From a virus, in the IMG/VR virus record IMGVR_UViG_3300020406_000020, positions 1-28,876 of that record: a stretch of 28,876 nucleotides of DNA; one strand, written 5' to 3'. Each line of letters begins with the position of its first letter. The first letter of the stretch is position 1. Below the pieces are notes generated by a model that ran no database searches, had not been told where the DNA came from, and saw only the letters and a list, made by a program, of their open reading frames with translations. Position numbers and translations under genes: made by a program. Below, piece by piece: positions 13,795 through 21,670 of the stretch.

Positions 13795-14382
13795 CTAAAT
13801 TTTTATTTCTTTGCCTTTTTTTGCAACAGGACTTTTTGATGGTTTCATTTTCTTTTCAACTTCTTCAGCATACTTCTCTGCTAAAGAATATTCTGGAGTT
13901 TCTTTGTTACTTGCTAAATCTTTTAACAAATTTTCATTATACTTGTCTCCAAAATGATCATCTGCTTTAATTTCTTCTTTGTTTGTTAATTCAGGATTTA
14001 ATAATCTTGTTTCGTATTCTTTACCTTGCTCTTCTAAATTCTGTTCTCTTGCAATTTCGCCTGGATCATTTGGATTTAAAACAATTAAATGTGAACCATG
14101 CATACCTGCATATTCAACTAATTCATTTCTTAACATTTCAACAGTTGTTGGATAAGAAACAGTTACGTCTAATATACTTACTTCTGAATTCTTTAGAGTT
14201 TGAAAATCCATTGGGTGCTCTTGGATTGGTGTTACTTTTGGCTTAGACATATCTTTTAAATTATATTTGCCAACTGCCATTTCTAATCTATCAAGTTGTC
14301 CATCAGTTAATTCACCTGCATACTTGATTCGGAACTTATATTCCTTAATGTTTTCCATTAAATATTGTTTAAATGTTTTCAT
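13795..14382 (-). CDS. Possible internal head protein with capsid-targeting-like N-terminus
   Basis: A 195-residue protein. I chose ATG at 14382 rather than an earlier in-frame GTG because AAGG sits 8 nt before this ATG. The N-terminus MKTFKQYLMEN resembles the T4 capsid-targeting sequence of internal proteins (MKTYQEFIAEA in IPIII, as I recall). It includes an L-x-E site of the kind cut by the prohead protease gp21. After this comes a folded region (about 10-110) with EYKFRIKYAGELTDGQLDRL and VEMLRNELVEYAGMHGSHL, then a charged tail ending in KKGKEIKI. The function is unknown. It has its own GATAAATA late motif and lies between gp16 and the acidic proteins. If the targeting reading is right, the processed protein would be packed in the head. 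Confidence 0.65.
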   Translation of the reverse strand: MKTFKQYLMENIKEYKFRIKYAGELTDGQLDRLEMAVGKYNLKDMSKPKVTPIQEHPMDFQTLKNSEVSILDVTVSYPTTVEMLRNELVEYAGMHGSHLIVLNPNDPGEIAREQNLEEQGKEYETRLLNPELTNKEEIKADDHFGDKYNENLLKDLASNKETPEYSLAEKYAEEVEKKMKPSKSPVAKKGKEIKI

Positions 14383-14408
14383 AAATCGCACCTTCTGATT
14401 ATAATATA

Positions 14409-14927
14409 TTATTTATCCTTTGATAGCAGTTTTTCTAACAATGCATTACGGTCTAAAACCACTGCATCACCATCTTCTTGTACACCATTTTCCTTATCAT
14501 GCCTTGCTTGTACTTGGTCTAACCTTGCTTTCTGCAACTGCAACTGTATCATTTTTAATTTTCTGTCAACTTTAGCACCTTTGGCATTTAATGCCGTGTC
14601 TAATAAACGTGCCGCAGTATTAAATATCTCTCCAGCATACCTGGCTTCTACGTTCATTCCAAGATCCATTAAGTTTTGAAATTCATTTCTGGCTGTAGTG
14701 GCAATGTCGTCCATCTCCGTATCATTTAAAGACAAGTCTTTTACCATTGGCAATGCTTCATCAATCTTATCTGCTTTTGCTATTGCTCTTTGTATGTCTT
14801 CTGGAGTATGTTCTGGCTTAGGTTGTTCAACAGGTTGAGGTATAACTTCCTTTTTATCATCTTCTTTATCAACGTTAACGTCTTTAGCCGATGCCATATT
14901 TAATAAATCTTCTAATTTTTTAGTCAT
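14409..14927 (-). CDS. 16: Terminase small subunit, gp16-like
   Basis: A 172-residue protein, close to T4 gp16 (164). The N-terminal third is charged and likely flexible. The central part (about 75-145) forms two long helices, RNEFQNLMDLGMNVEARYAG followed by a second ending KMIQLQLQKARLDQVQ. This is the coiled-coil hairpin that lets gp16 assemble into rings and stimulate the gp17 ATPase. A short C-terminal helix ALLEKLLSK ends it. Sequence similarity to T4 gp16 is limited, so the call rests on length, architecture and position near gp4 and gp17. A TAGGA box lies just before the ATG, and a GATAAATA motif precedes it. Confidence 0.65.
   Translation of the reverse strand: MTKKLEDLLNMASAKDVNVDKEDDKKEVIPQPVEQPKPEHTPEDIQRAIAKADKIDEALPMVKDLSLNDTEMDDIATTARNEFQNLMDLGMNVEARYAGEIFNTAARLLDTALNAKGAKVDRKLKMIQLQLQKARLDQVQARHDKENGVQEDGDAVVLDRNALLEKLLSKDK
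14410..14417 (-). promoter_or_regulatory. Late promoter (GATAAATA)
   Basis: GATAAATA on the minus strand overlaps the end of gp16. It predicts a start near 14404 and a 22-nt leader for the 195-residue protein. Confidence 0.6.
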
Positions 14928-14958
14928 TTTATCCTACCAAATTATATGCTAATATAAT

Positions 14959-14966
14959 TATTTATC
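14959..14966 (-). promoter_or_regulatory. Late promoter of gp16 (GATAAATA)
   Basis: GATAAATA on the minus strand overlaps the gp4 stop codon. It predicts a start near 14953 and a 26-nt leader. Confidence 0.6.
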
Positions 14967-15399
14967 TTTTTCCAGGTTTGTGAAAAATATCATCTTCTGT
15001 GACTATTCTAAATATTAAATTTTGTTGTTTACACCAAAGTCTTGCCGCCTCCCATTTTGCCATATTTTGAATAGTCTTTGCTTGTGTTATCTTATTTCTA
15101 CCAGACATACTTAAATTTGTTTCTTTTTTCGGTTTAATTTCTATTACTTCAGCACGTTTACCTCCGTTTTTATCTTCATAGATTACTAAAAAGTCTGGAA
15201 CATATATTGTATTTCTATTATTTAAAGGATTTTTGTAAGGTATCTTTACTGATTCACTAGCCCAATGAATAACTCCTGGATGGTTATCGCAAAATTGCAT
15301 GAATGCCCATTCCCAACTACTTCTATATGTAGGATTTTTAAGTCCAGCATACTTGCTAGGATTTTTTATAACGTATTTGCCTTGAGCATATTTTGCCAT
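14962..15399 (-). CDS. 4: Head completion protein gp4
   Basis: A 145-residue protein (T4 gp4 is about 150) required to finish DNA-filled heads before tail joining. The sequence shows a nuclease-type arrangement: E30 in RSSWEWAF, D69 in YVPDF, and E87 and K89 in VIEIKP, the PD-(D/E)xK order. The family segments YRSSWEWAFMQFCDNHPGV and IPYKNPL are clear. The likely role is trimming or protecting the DNA end at the portal. It starts 10 bases after the preceding gene, with AAGG 8 nt before the ATG. Identification is good. The nuclease activity is inferred from the residues. Confidence 0.85.
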   Translation of the reverse strand: MAKYAQGKYVIKNPSKYAGLKNPTYRSSWEWAFMQFCDNHPGVIHWASESVKIPYKNPLNNRNTIYVPDFLVIYEDKNGGKRAEVIEIKPKKETNLSMSGRNKITQAKTIQNMAKWEAARLWCKQQNLIFRIVTEDDIFHKPGKR

Positions 15400-15408
15400 G
15401 GCTTTACC

Positions 15409-15786
15409 TTAATACAAAATATTACGAGCAAAATATGTGCTAGGTGCATTTGTTTTGTTAAAGCCAAGTATACTTGTATTTGCTCTAGTTTGATTAATTA
15501 AAGAAACTAATGCTTGTTGTATATCCGATATACCATAATCAGTAAAGTCTTCGATTAAACTCATAGGTGACACATCATGCAAGTTAGCAATTTGTATCAC
15601 TGTATCTGTTAAACCATTTGCTACTGTTTCAGAATTATCAGTTTTTTTAAGAAAAAATCCTCTTATTGCTTCAAACTCATTTGGATTGACTACAGTTTCT
15701 GCTCTTGGTGTATTATAAGAATTAAAAAACTGTTGAGTAGTTACAGTTTTTCCATCATTATCTTTTGGTGGTAAATTAGTTGCCAT
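15409..15786 (-). CDS. Conserved small structural-block protein (125 residues)
   Basis: A 125-residue protein that I associate with a family seen in marine T4-like phages just after the tube genes, with no known function. It has the pattern FFNSYNTPRAE near residue 20, then FEAIRGFFLKKT, then a helical region ending in RANTSILGFNK and a final ARNILY. The helical middle and lack of catalytic motifs suggest a structural or assembly protein of the tail or head. It starts 4 bases after the tube-like protein's stop, with GGAG 9 nt before the ATG, so the two are probably co-translated. Confidence 0.65.
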   Translation of the reverse strand: MATNLPPKDNDGKTVTTQQFFNSYNTPRAETVVNPNEFEAIRGFFLKKTDNSETVANGLTDTVIQIANLHDVSPMSLIEDFTDYGISDIQQALVSLINQTRANTSILGFNKTNAPSTYFARNILY

Positions 15787-15789
15787 AAA

Positions 15790-17292
15790 TTAAATCTCCA
15801 GTCCGCCTTTTTTGAAATACGAACTACTATTACTTATGTTACTATAACTTGGTGCTTTTACGCCTGGGAAGCCTCCTGAAGGATTGGCTTTTAATGAACT
15901 TCCAATTCCGTTCTGTGCATCTTTAATTGCATCAGGAAGATTTGATAATCCTTGATTAAATCCATCTATTGCTTGTGGTAAGTTTGCATTTAATTCTTTT
16001 TGTGCTTGTGCTAGATCAGAATTAAATCTTGTTTGAAACTCTGCACTGTTTACATGGGTACTGATATTATTTAAACCAGGCCCAAATAATGATTGTAACG
16101 ATGATGGAACATTTTGATTCAGTTGTCCTGTCATGCCTCCAAGATTATTTGTTAAACTTTGTAATTTTGCACCTGCACCACCAACAAAGGATTGTAACTT
16201 ATCTGCTAATGGGCCTATTTGTACTGGTCCACCATTACTAAACACACTTTGTGATGCACTAGGTATCTGATTTGAACCACCAGGAATAGCATTTACTTTT
16301 GGAACATTAGGTAAAGGATTACCACCTGTTGACTTACTGTTTGGAAAACTAAAATCTCCAATTGGATTTTTGCCTCTTAAGGCGTTCATTGCCGCACCAG
16401 TAAGTTCTGATTTTAACATACTTTTTAAGTTAGCACCTTTTAAATTTTTTGCACCTCTTAAACCTGTTACAACTGCGCCTGCAATATTGCCTCCTGCCAA
16501 ATCACTTCCGATGCTACCTACTGCATCAACAATGCCACCAGGGCCTAGTATACTTGTTGTGCCTCCACCTTGTGGTGTTAAAGGACTAGGAGCAGTATCA
16601 TAATGTGTAGTACCAAATCCTGCAGGACCGTCACCAGCAATAAGACCTGATTTGTATTTTACAGTTTCAAATCTTACAGTCATTCTATGTTCTAGTACGC
16701 CTGCCGCGTCTGCGTAATCATGTGAGTCGTGATCAAATGTTTCAATATATGGATTTACTAACCAGTACTCCGTATATTTTTTTTGATATAAACTATAAAT
16801 TTTTATCGCACGGAAAAATTGATCTGTATTTCTATCTAATCCCCATTGTTGAGCTCTACTTAACATAGGAGAATATGTATCTTTGTATGAATATGTGCCT
16901 GCAGATTCGTATTGGGGATCATTGTTATAGTAGGCATAATAGGCATACCACATATTTCTAATAACATCACTGTTATCATCATGGAAAGTTATGGTAACAG
17001 GATTATAATTTATCTTGTTATGATGGTATCTTTTTCTATTATATTGATTGTGTTCTACAAGTTCAAAAGAATATTTAGGCAACTCAACGTTTTTAACTAA
17101 AAAACTTGCCTCAGTATTTTCACTTCCAGAAAATGTAAATCCCAAGCCAGGGTTAACTTGGAATACTACATGAAATAGAAACTTATGTTTAGGTGATAGT
17201 CTAAAGTTGCCGTCAACAAATGTTCGTGATGCGTGTTTAAAGTCACGAATATTATCTCCGGTAGCAAGAGCCTTTAGAAAAGAGTTTAACAT
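15790..17292 (-). CDS. Second tail-tube-like (gp19-fold) protein with Gly-rich C-terminus
   Basis: A 500-residue protein. The first 220 residues follow the tail-tube pattern: KHKFLFHVVFQVNP, then FLVKNVELPKYSFE, NYNPVTITFHDD, IRNMWYAYYAYY and a final strand MTVRFETVKYKSG. These match the order of elements in gp19 next door and in T4 gp54 and gp48, the tube initiator and cap. The remaining 280 residues are rich in Gly, Asn, Ser and Pro with short hydrophobic helices and would be flexible. A baseplate-tube initiator or cap-like role is plausible. A tape-measure-like role for the tail cannot be excluded. An AAGGAG box 8 nt before the ATG supports the start. It follows gp19 by 27 bases in the same operon. 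Confidence 0.7.
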   Translation of the reverse strand: MLNSFLKALATGDNIRDFKHASRTFVDGNFRLSPKHKFLFHVVFQVNPGLGFTFSGSENTEASFLVKNVELPKYSFELVEHNQYNRKRYHHNKINYNPVTITFHDDNSDVIRNMWYAYYAYYNNDPQYESAGTYSYKDTYSPMLSRAQQWGLDRNTDQFFRAIKIYSLYQKKYTEYWLVNPYIETFDHDSHDYADAAGVLEHRMTVRFETVKYKSGLIAGDGPAGFGTTHYDTAPSPLTPQGGGTTSILGPGGIVDAVGSIGSDLAGGNIAGAVVTGLRGAKNLKGANLKSMLKSELTGAAMNALRGKNPIGDFSFPNSKSTGGNPLPNVPKVNAIPGGSNQIPSASQSVFSNGGPVQIGPLADKLQSFVGGAGAKLQSLTNNLGGMTGQLNQNVPSSLQSLFGPGLNNISTHVNSAEFQTRFNSDLAQAQKELNANLPQAIDGFNQGLSNLPDAIKDAQNGIGSSLKANPSGGFPGVKAPSYSNISNSSSYFKKGGLEI

Positions 17293-17319
17293 GGATATAC
17301 TCCTTAAATTAAAAAAGTA

Positions 17320-17937
17320 TTATCCAGTTACCACCTCACCAATAGTTCTAGCAACTGTTGAACCAACTCCAGCACCTAATGGTGTTTGTACTGCATTGTC
17401 AAAACGTACTGACATTGTTATTGTTGCTGGCTCTGAAGTAGCATAGTTCAAATCGTTATAGTTTACGTTTTGAATCATACAACCATATAATTCCCAAGTT
17501 TCTAGTGTATTTGGTGCTGATGCTCCGTTACCGCCGTCTAAGATTTCACAACGTGTGATAAATTTATAATCGATACCTGACGCCGCACTTGACTGCTCCA
17601 TCATATCGAATTGTTTTTGTACTTGTTCACCAACAAGTTTTGAAACTTGTCCTGAACTATCATCACGCATATTGACTGTGACAGCCTCCCAAGTGTGTTT
17701 ACCTTGGATGTATACTTTACTGTTATAGATATCTATTGGCAACTCTTCAAAACTTACTGAAGGTCTTGTGAAATCCATAACTTGTTTTGTTAGTTCACTT
17801 CTTGGAGTTGAAACACCGAAGTTCTCAAAACTCACACGGAAGCGATACTTTAATTTTGGCATTAACAGACCTTGAGCTGACGCTGATTGGTCACTTGCTA
17901 AAGGTACTGTAAATTTACTTAATGAACTTACTGACAT
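17320..17937 (-). CDS. 19: Tail tube protein gp19
   Basis: A 205-residue tail tube monomer, slightly longer than T4 gp19 (163). It stacks as hexamers to form the inner tube through which DNA passes. The order of strands is clear: LKYRFRVSFENFG, then FTRPSVSFEELPIDIYNSKV, WEAVTVNMRDDSSG and LETWELYGCMIQNVNYNDL, ending ATITMSVRFDNA. It lies between the sheath gene and a second tube-like gene, the expected place. An AGGAG box and an ACTAAATA late motif lie just upstream. Identification is secure. Confidence 0.92.
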   Translation of the reverse strand: MSVSSLSKFTVPLASDQSASAQGLLMPKLKYRFRVSFENFGVSTPRSELTKQVMDFTRPSVSFEELPIDIYNSKVYIQGKHTWEAVTVNMRDDSSGQVSKLVGEQVQKQFDMMEQSSAASGIDYKFITRCEILDGGNGASAPNTLETWELYGCMIQNVNYNDLNYATSEPATITMSVRFDNAVQTPLGAGVGSTVARTIGEVVTG

Positions 17938-17961
17938 ATTATTTTGCTCCTGCTTCTATAT

Positions 17962-17969
17962 TATTTAGT
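17962..17969 (-). promoter_or_regulatory. Late promoter of gp19 (ACTAAATA)
   Basis: ACTAAATA on the minus strand. It predicts a start near 17956 and a 19-nt leader. It shares the CTAAATA core with the gp18 promoter. Confidence 0.55.
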
Positions 17970-18007
17970 CGCTTTATTTTCCCTGTTATTTCTCCACAGA
18001 GGCCCTA

Positions 18008-21000
18008 TTAAATAGAGCCTGTGTTTTGAATACGAACTGGTATAAAGATAAATTCAACTGCCTTCACAGGCTCTATTGCTATATCAATATATAATTCGTT
18101 TCGATCGATACGGTCATTAGTATTGTTTGTTTCATCACATACTACCAAGTAATCGTAAAGACCACGTTTTGCAACTAAATCATTCATTAATTGCTCAACA
18201 ACTTGTTTTACTTCATCACGTGTTAACTTATCGTTTGGCTCAAATACAAATGGTTTTGTAATTTCTGCTAAACGTTCACGAATATAAGCAGTAAGTCTTG
18301 CAACGTTGATTCTATCCAACGCACTCGCCGTAGCCGTTCTTGTTTTGTTACCGTAGTTTAATATTCCATTTCCTGGGAAGAATGCAATAGGGTTTACACT
18401 GTTTTCGTATAAAGTATCTCTTAAAGATTCTCTTACACCTACACTTGTAAATTCACCTGTTGATTCATCTAGGAAACCTAATCCTGTAGCATTGTCAACT
18501 ACACCACGTCTTGTACCTGCTGGTGCAAACCATGGGAAACTAGCATCATCTGAACGTATCAGTGTTCTTAACATCATGTGTGATGATGGAACCATAATAC
18601 TGTTTCCGTTTAAGTCTGTTGTGATACCACTTGGATAAAATAAACCTAAGTATGTATCAGCAGTTACCAAGCCGTTGTCATTGTTATCAGTTGCTAGTGC
18701 AGAGTTAGTTGCCCAGTTTTGAATGTCTGTGCTATTTGCCGCTAGTCTGAATGGTGCGTCAGCAATGATAAAACCAGTGTTACGTCTATCGTTGTTTAGT
18801 GCTACCATGTTTTGTATCAATTCTGAATATCCAGGTGTTGATAATACGTTAAAGTTTCTTTGTTCTTCACGTAATTCAGCACTTGTATCAATTGTACTTT
18901 TCATAGCCGCTACAACTACACGACGTACTGCATTTCTACCCATAAACGGTGAACCGTCATTTTGTAGTCCTGCTTTACTTACCCAAGCATCTTTCTCTGT
19001 TGGTAATGTTTGTCCAGGAAAGTTTGTTGAGTTAAAGTAATCTCTTTTGAACTCTTTTACATTGTTACTACTACGTCTTGTATTGAATAGTATCATACCA
19101 CGTGGGTAGTTAGCCGCTAATGGACAATCCAAATCAATTGTATCATTTGTTAATAATGATTTAATTGTTGGGACCGTTCCTGTGATTACATCTGTTGTTG
19201 TATCACCCATGTAACGTGCATCTGCAAAGAGTACGCCATCTTCACTAGTTTGGTCTGTGTTATCTATTAATACCCATTTATCTTCACCGTCAACTTGCTC
19301 CCAACGATAAATTTTTGGATAATTTTCTAAATCCATTGTACCAATCCATAGGTCACCATATACTAGTGCAGTGCCATCACTTTGTTGTGAAGGTGCAGTT
19401 GCACTTACTAATGGTCCATCTGGACTTGTGTTGGATAAATCAAAACCTCTGGCATCAGTAGTTACGTTTTGATAACCTTTCCAGTTTGATCCGTCATGCA
19501 TCAATATGTCAACTTCATTAGTTACATTATGATACCATAAACGACCATTTGCTGGATTAGTTGAAGGTTCAATACTACCAGCAGTATATGTTAACTGTTG
19601 GAAGTTACTCAAAACTAAATTTCCAGTTGTGCTACCTTCTCTTATATAAGTGTTAGCAGTTGTGAAACCCATTTTAGCCAATGGTGTACTGTTAGTGTTA
19701 GCAAGTATCATTGTACCACCTAAAGAGTGTGTTAATGTTACTTGACCACCAGTTGATAGACTTGCAGTTACATATGAAATATTTGCATTGTTAATATCAT
19801 TAACTATACCTGCGTTTGTGGCTACTGTACAAGAAATATTAGTTGTTGTTACTGTGGCTGTGCCTTTTCCTGTAGAAGTAATATTAAATGCATCACCGAC
19901 CTGTATGCCAGTTGTTGCAGTACCTGTTACTACTGTTTCGCCTTTAACTTTTCTTTCATATATTTTATATAATGCAAATCCACTTGAATTTGTAACTGAC
20001 TGGACATATACTGTACCTGCTTCAATATTTAATCCGCCGCCTATTGAATCTAAACCGTATATTGCGTGTCTTTCGCCTTTGTACACATTCACTGTTTTTG
20101 CAACAAACTTGCCTAATGCTGAACTATACTCACTAATATCAAATTTTGCACCGTTGTTTGGACTTGTTGTTTTGATCCATACACTTCCTGTTGGCGCTGG
20201 AGATGAATCATTAGTTTTCCAAGTCGGTACTGATGTATGTGGGTCATGTACTACTGAAATAACATAGTACGTTGCCGCTGGTATACCAATATCAGTTAAT
20301 GCTGAACCAGAAACATTTGCAACAACAATTCTGCCACTTGGAGTGTTTGATGCTCCGTAAATAACAAGTTTGTTGTTAACTACTCCAGCAGTAACACCTA
20401 ATATATTTTGTGCATTAATATCTGCCGCCGCTTGAGTAAATGTTGTTCCTGTCATAGATACTGTAGTTCCGTTAAAACTAATCTGATCACCGATAGATAC
20501 ACTACCGCTTGATACAGTACCAGTAATTGTTGGAACTGCCGCAAACCAATCAGATGTTCCAAGTGCTTTCCATCCTGTTGCAGTTCTTACACTAATAATA
20601 TTATTTGTGTCAGTTGCATTAATGGCATAGTCACCTGCTTTTCCAATACTTGCAATCGGTACATTGCCTGTAATCTGTGAACTATCTGTTATAACTGTTG
20701 GTACTTTGTTTGTAAATTTTTGTGTTGAAGCATTCCATTCAAAAATACCATATTTTGTTAAAGCAGTATTAAACCAATGTGTACCGTTAGACGGTTTTGC
20801 AGTTGGTCTTCCTGCTTGTCCTACAAGTTCTCCTAAGTCTATGTCTGCTCTTACAATGTATGCTCTATTACTTGCACCTAACATTGAGTATGCCGCCATT
20901 AAACCATATTCGTTTAATTCATAGCCATGTAGTGGAGTACCTGTTGTACTTTTGTAGAATGTAGGCTCACCAAATGTAGAAACAAGTTCTCTCTGTGAAC

Positions 21001-21184
21001 CAATTAAATAAGTTTTTTCTGCATTTATTTTTGCAGTACCACTAGCCGTTCCGCCAGTAGTTGTAGGATCGGATTTATCCTGGGCCGTAGCAATCACCAA
21101 CATTGGTACAGTACCTACTGCGGTACTGGCATATTGTGATTCGTCAACGACTTTTACTTCTATTCCGGGTGAAATAAGCGCCAT
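18008..21184 (-). CDS. 18: Tail sheath protein gp18, enlarged
   Basis: A 1058-residue contractile sheath protein; T4 gp18 is 659. The N-terminal arm MALISPGIEVKVVDESQY and the fold up to about residue 120 are typical, and the C-terminal 400 residues hold the conserved sheath core (PRGMILFNTRRSSNNVKEF, SELIQNMVALNNDRRNTGF, and TDLNGNSIMVPSSHMMLR) and the closing strand. Between them, residues 125-645 are a large insertion. It is made of short W/Y-rich hairpin units (near 127-160, 184-210, 329-365, 540-570 and 600-640) and two Thr/Gly-rich units (about 218-307 and 417-513) that look like copies of one another. The insertion would decorate the sheath surface. The start has GAGG upstream and a GCTAAATA late motif. 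Confidence 0.95.
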   Translation of the reverse strand: MALISPGIEVKVVDESQYASTAVGTVPMLVIATAQDKSDPTTTGGTASGTAKINAEKTYLIGSQRELVSTFGEPTFYKSTTGTPLHGYELNEYGLMAAYSMLGASNRAYIVRADIDLGELVGQAGRPTAKPSNGTHWFNTALTKYGIFEWNASTQKFTNKVPTVITDSSQITGNVPIASIGKAGDYAINATDTNNIISVRTATGWKALGTSDWFAAVPTITGTVSSGSVSIGDQISFNGTTVSMTGTTFTQAAADINAQNILGVTAGVVNNKLVIYGASNTPSGRIVVANVSGSALTDIGIPAATYYVISVVHDPHTSVPTWKTNDSSPAPTGSVWIKTTSPNNGAKFDISEYSSALGKFVAKTVNVYKGERHAIYGLDSIGGGLNIEAGTVYVQSVTNSSGFALYKIYERKVKGETVVTGTATTGIQVGDAFNITSTGKGTATVTTTNISCTVATNAGIVNDINNANISYVTASLSTGGQVTLTHSLGGTMILANTNSTPLAKMGFTTANTYIREGSTTGNLVLSNFQQLTYTAGSIEPSTNPANGRLWYHNVTNEVDILMHDGSNWKGYQNVTTDARGFDLSNTSPDGPLVSATAPSQQSDGTALVYGDLWIGTMDLENYPKIYRWEQVDGEDKWVLIDNTDQTSEDGVLFADARYMGDTTTDVITGTVPTIKSLLTNDTIDLDCPLAANYPRGMILFNTRRSSNNVKEFKRDYFNSTNFPGQTLPTEKDAWVSKAGLQNDGSPFMGRNAVRRVVVAAMKSTIDTSAELREEQRNFNVLSTPGYSELIQNMVALNNDRRNTGFIIADAPFRLAANSTDIQNWATNSALATDNNDNGLVTADTYLGLFYPSGITTDLNGNSIMVPSSHMMLRTLIRSDDASFPWFAPAGTRRGVVDNATGLGFLDESTGEFTSVGVRESLRDTLYENSVNPIAFFPGNGILNYGNKTRTATASALDRINVARLTAYIRERLAEITKPFVFEPNDKLTRDEVKQVVEQLMNDLVAKRGLYDYLVVCDETNNTNDRIDRNELYIDIAIEPVKAVEFIFIPVRIQNTGSI

Positions 21185-21241
21185 ATTTTTTACCTCGCAA
21201 AATTCTTTATGTAATTATTTCATATTACAAGTTTGTTATAA

Positions 21242-21249
21242 TATTTAGC
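21242..21249 (-). promoter_or_regulatory. Late promoter of gp18 (GCTAAATA)
   Basis: GCTAAATA on the minus strand. It predicts a start near 21236 and a 52-nt leader before the gp18 ATG. Confidence 0.55.
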
Positions 21250-21273
21250 AAAAAAACCCAAAAAGGGCTCTTT
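21250..21273 (-). terminator. Hairpin with U-tract upstream of gp18
   Basis: On the minus strand AAAGAGCCC and GGGUUUUUU pair (with G-U) around five U and run into the seven-U tract. It could stop transcripts coming from dNMP kinase just before the gp18 late promoter. The pairing is mostly A-U, so it is a moderate candidate. Confidence 0.45.
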
Positions 21274-21305
21274 ATCAACCACATTGTTAATCGCCTTTAA
21301 AGAGC
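21267..21305. repeat. 8-bp inverted repeat before the plus-strand late promoter
   Basis: GCTCTTTA (21267-21274) and TAAAGAGC (21298-21305) are perfect complements around 23 bases. They lie between the divergent late promoters for gp18 and the zinc-cluster gene, a place where an operator or an anti-sense barrier could act. It overlaps the hairpin at 21250-21273. Confidence 0.4.
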
Positions 21306-21309
21306 ACCA

Positions 21310-21317
21310 TATAAATA
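21310..21317 (+). promoter_or_regulatory. Late promoter (TATAAATA), plus strand
   Basis: A perfect TATAAATA on the plus strand, only 5 bases before the ATG at 21323. By the T4 rule, RNA starts about 6 bases after the motif, so the transcript would begin at or next to the start codon. Confidence 0.65.
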
Positions 21318-21322
21318 CAAAT

Positions 21323-21670
21323 ATGAAAACTAGGCCCATTTGCGTTAAATGTAAGAAGAAGCCAGCCGCTATAAATTATAAAAAAGGTGAAAAGGTGTAC
21401 TATCGCCGTATGTGTGATAGTTGCAATAGAAACTTTGTAAGAAAACCTAAACTAACTGTTTGGGCAAAGGCTGGATATAAGAAGAAAACTCAGTGCGAAA
21501 ATTGTGGCTTTAAAGCAAAATACTATGATCAATTAGAAGTTTACTTTATTGATGGTAACTTAATTAATATCAAGCATAGTAATTTAAAAACTGTTTGTTT
21601 AAACTGTATGACAGAGTTAGGTCATACTGGGTGGAACGTTAAGAAAGGTGATTTAGTACCAGACGTTTAA
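21323..21670 (+). CDS. Small zinc-cluster protein with degenerate HNH motif
   Basis: A 115-residue protein with two Cys4 clusters: C7/C10 with C31/C34, and C58/C61 with C92/C95. The second half follows the HNH endonuclease layout (LEVYFIDGNLINIKHSNLKT then VCLNC), but the two histidines expected before IDGN are Tyr and Phe. It therefore keeps the fold and probably lacks nuclease activity. It may bind DNA or RNA instead. I place the start at ATG 21323, where a perfect late promoter lies immediately upstream and no ribosome-binding site is present. A longer frame upstream would run through the promoter and is unlikely. Its last 32 bases overlap the convergent dNMP kinase gene on the other strand. 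Confidence 0.75.
   Translation: MKTRPICVKCKKKPAAINYKKGEKVYYRRMCDSCNRNFVRKPKLTVWAKAGYKKKTQCENCGFKAKYYDQLEVYFIDGNLINIKHSNLKTVCLNCMTELGHTGWNVKKGDLVPDV

Noticed and set aside
21284-21322. Upstream TTG start for the zinc-cluster protein
   Set aside because: It would read through the inverted repeat and the perfect late promoter and lacks a ribosome-binding site.
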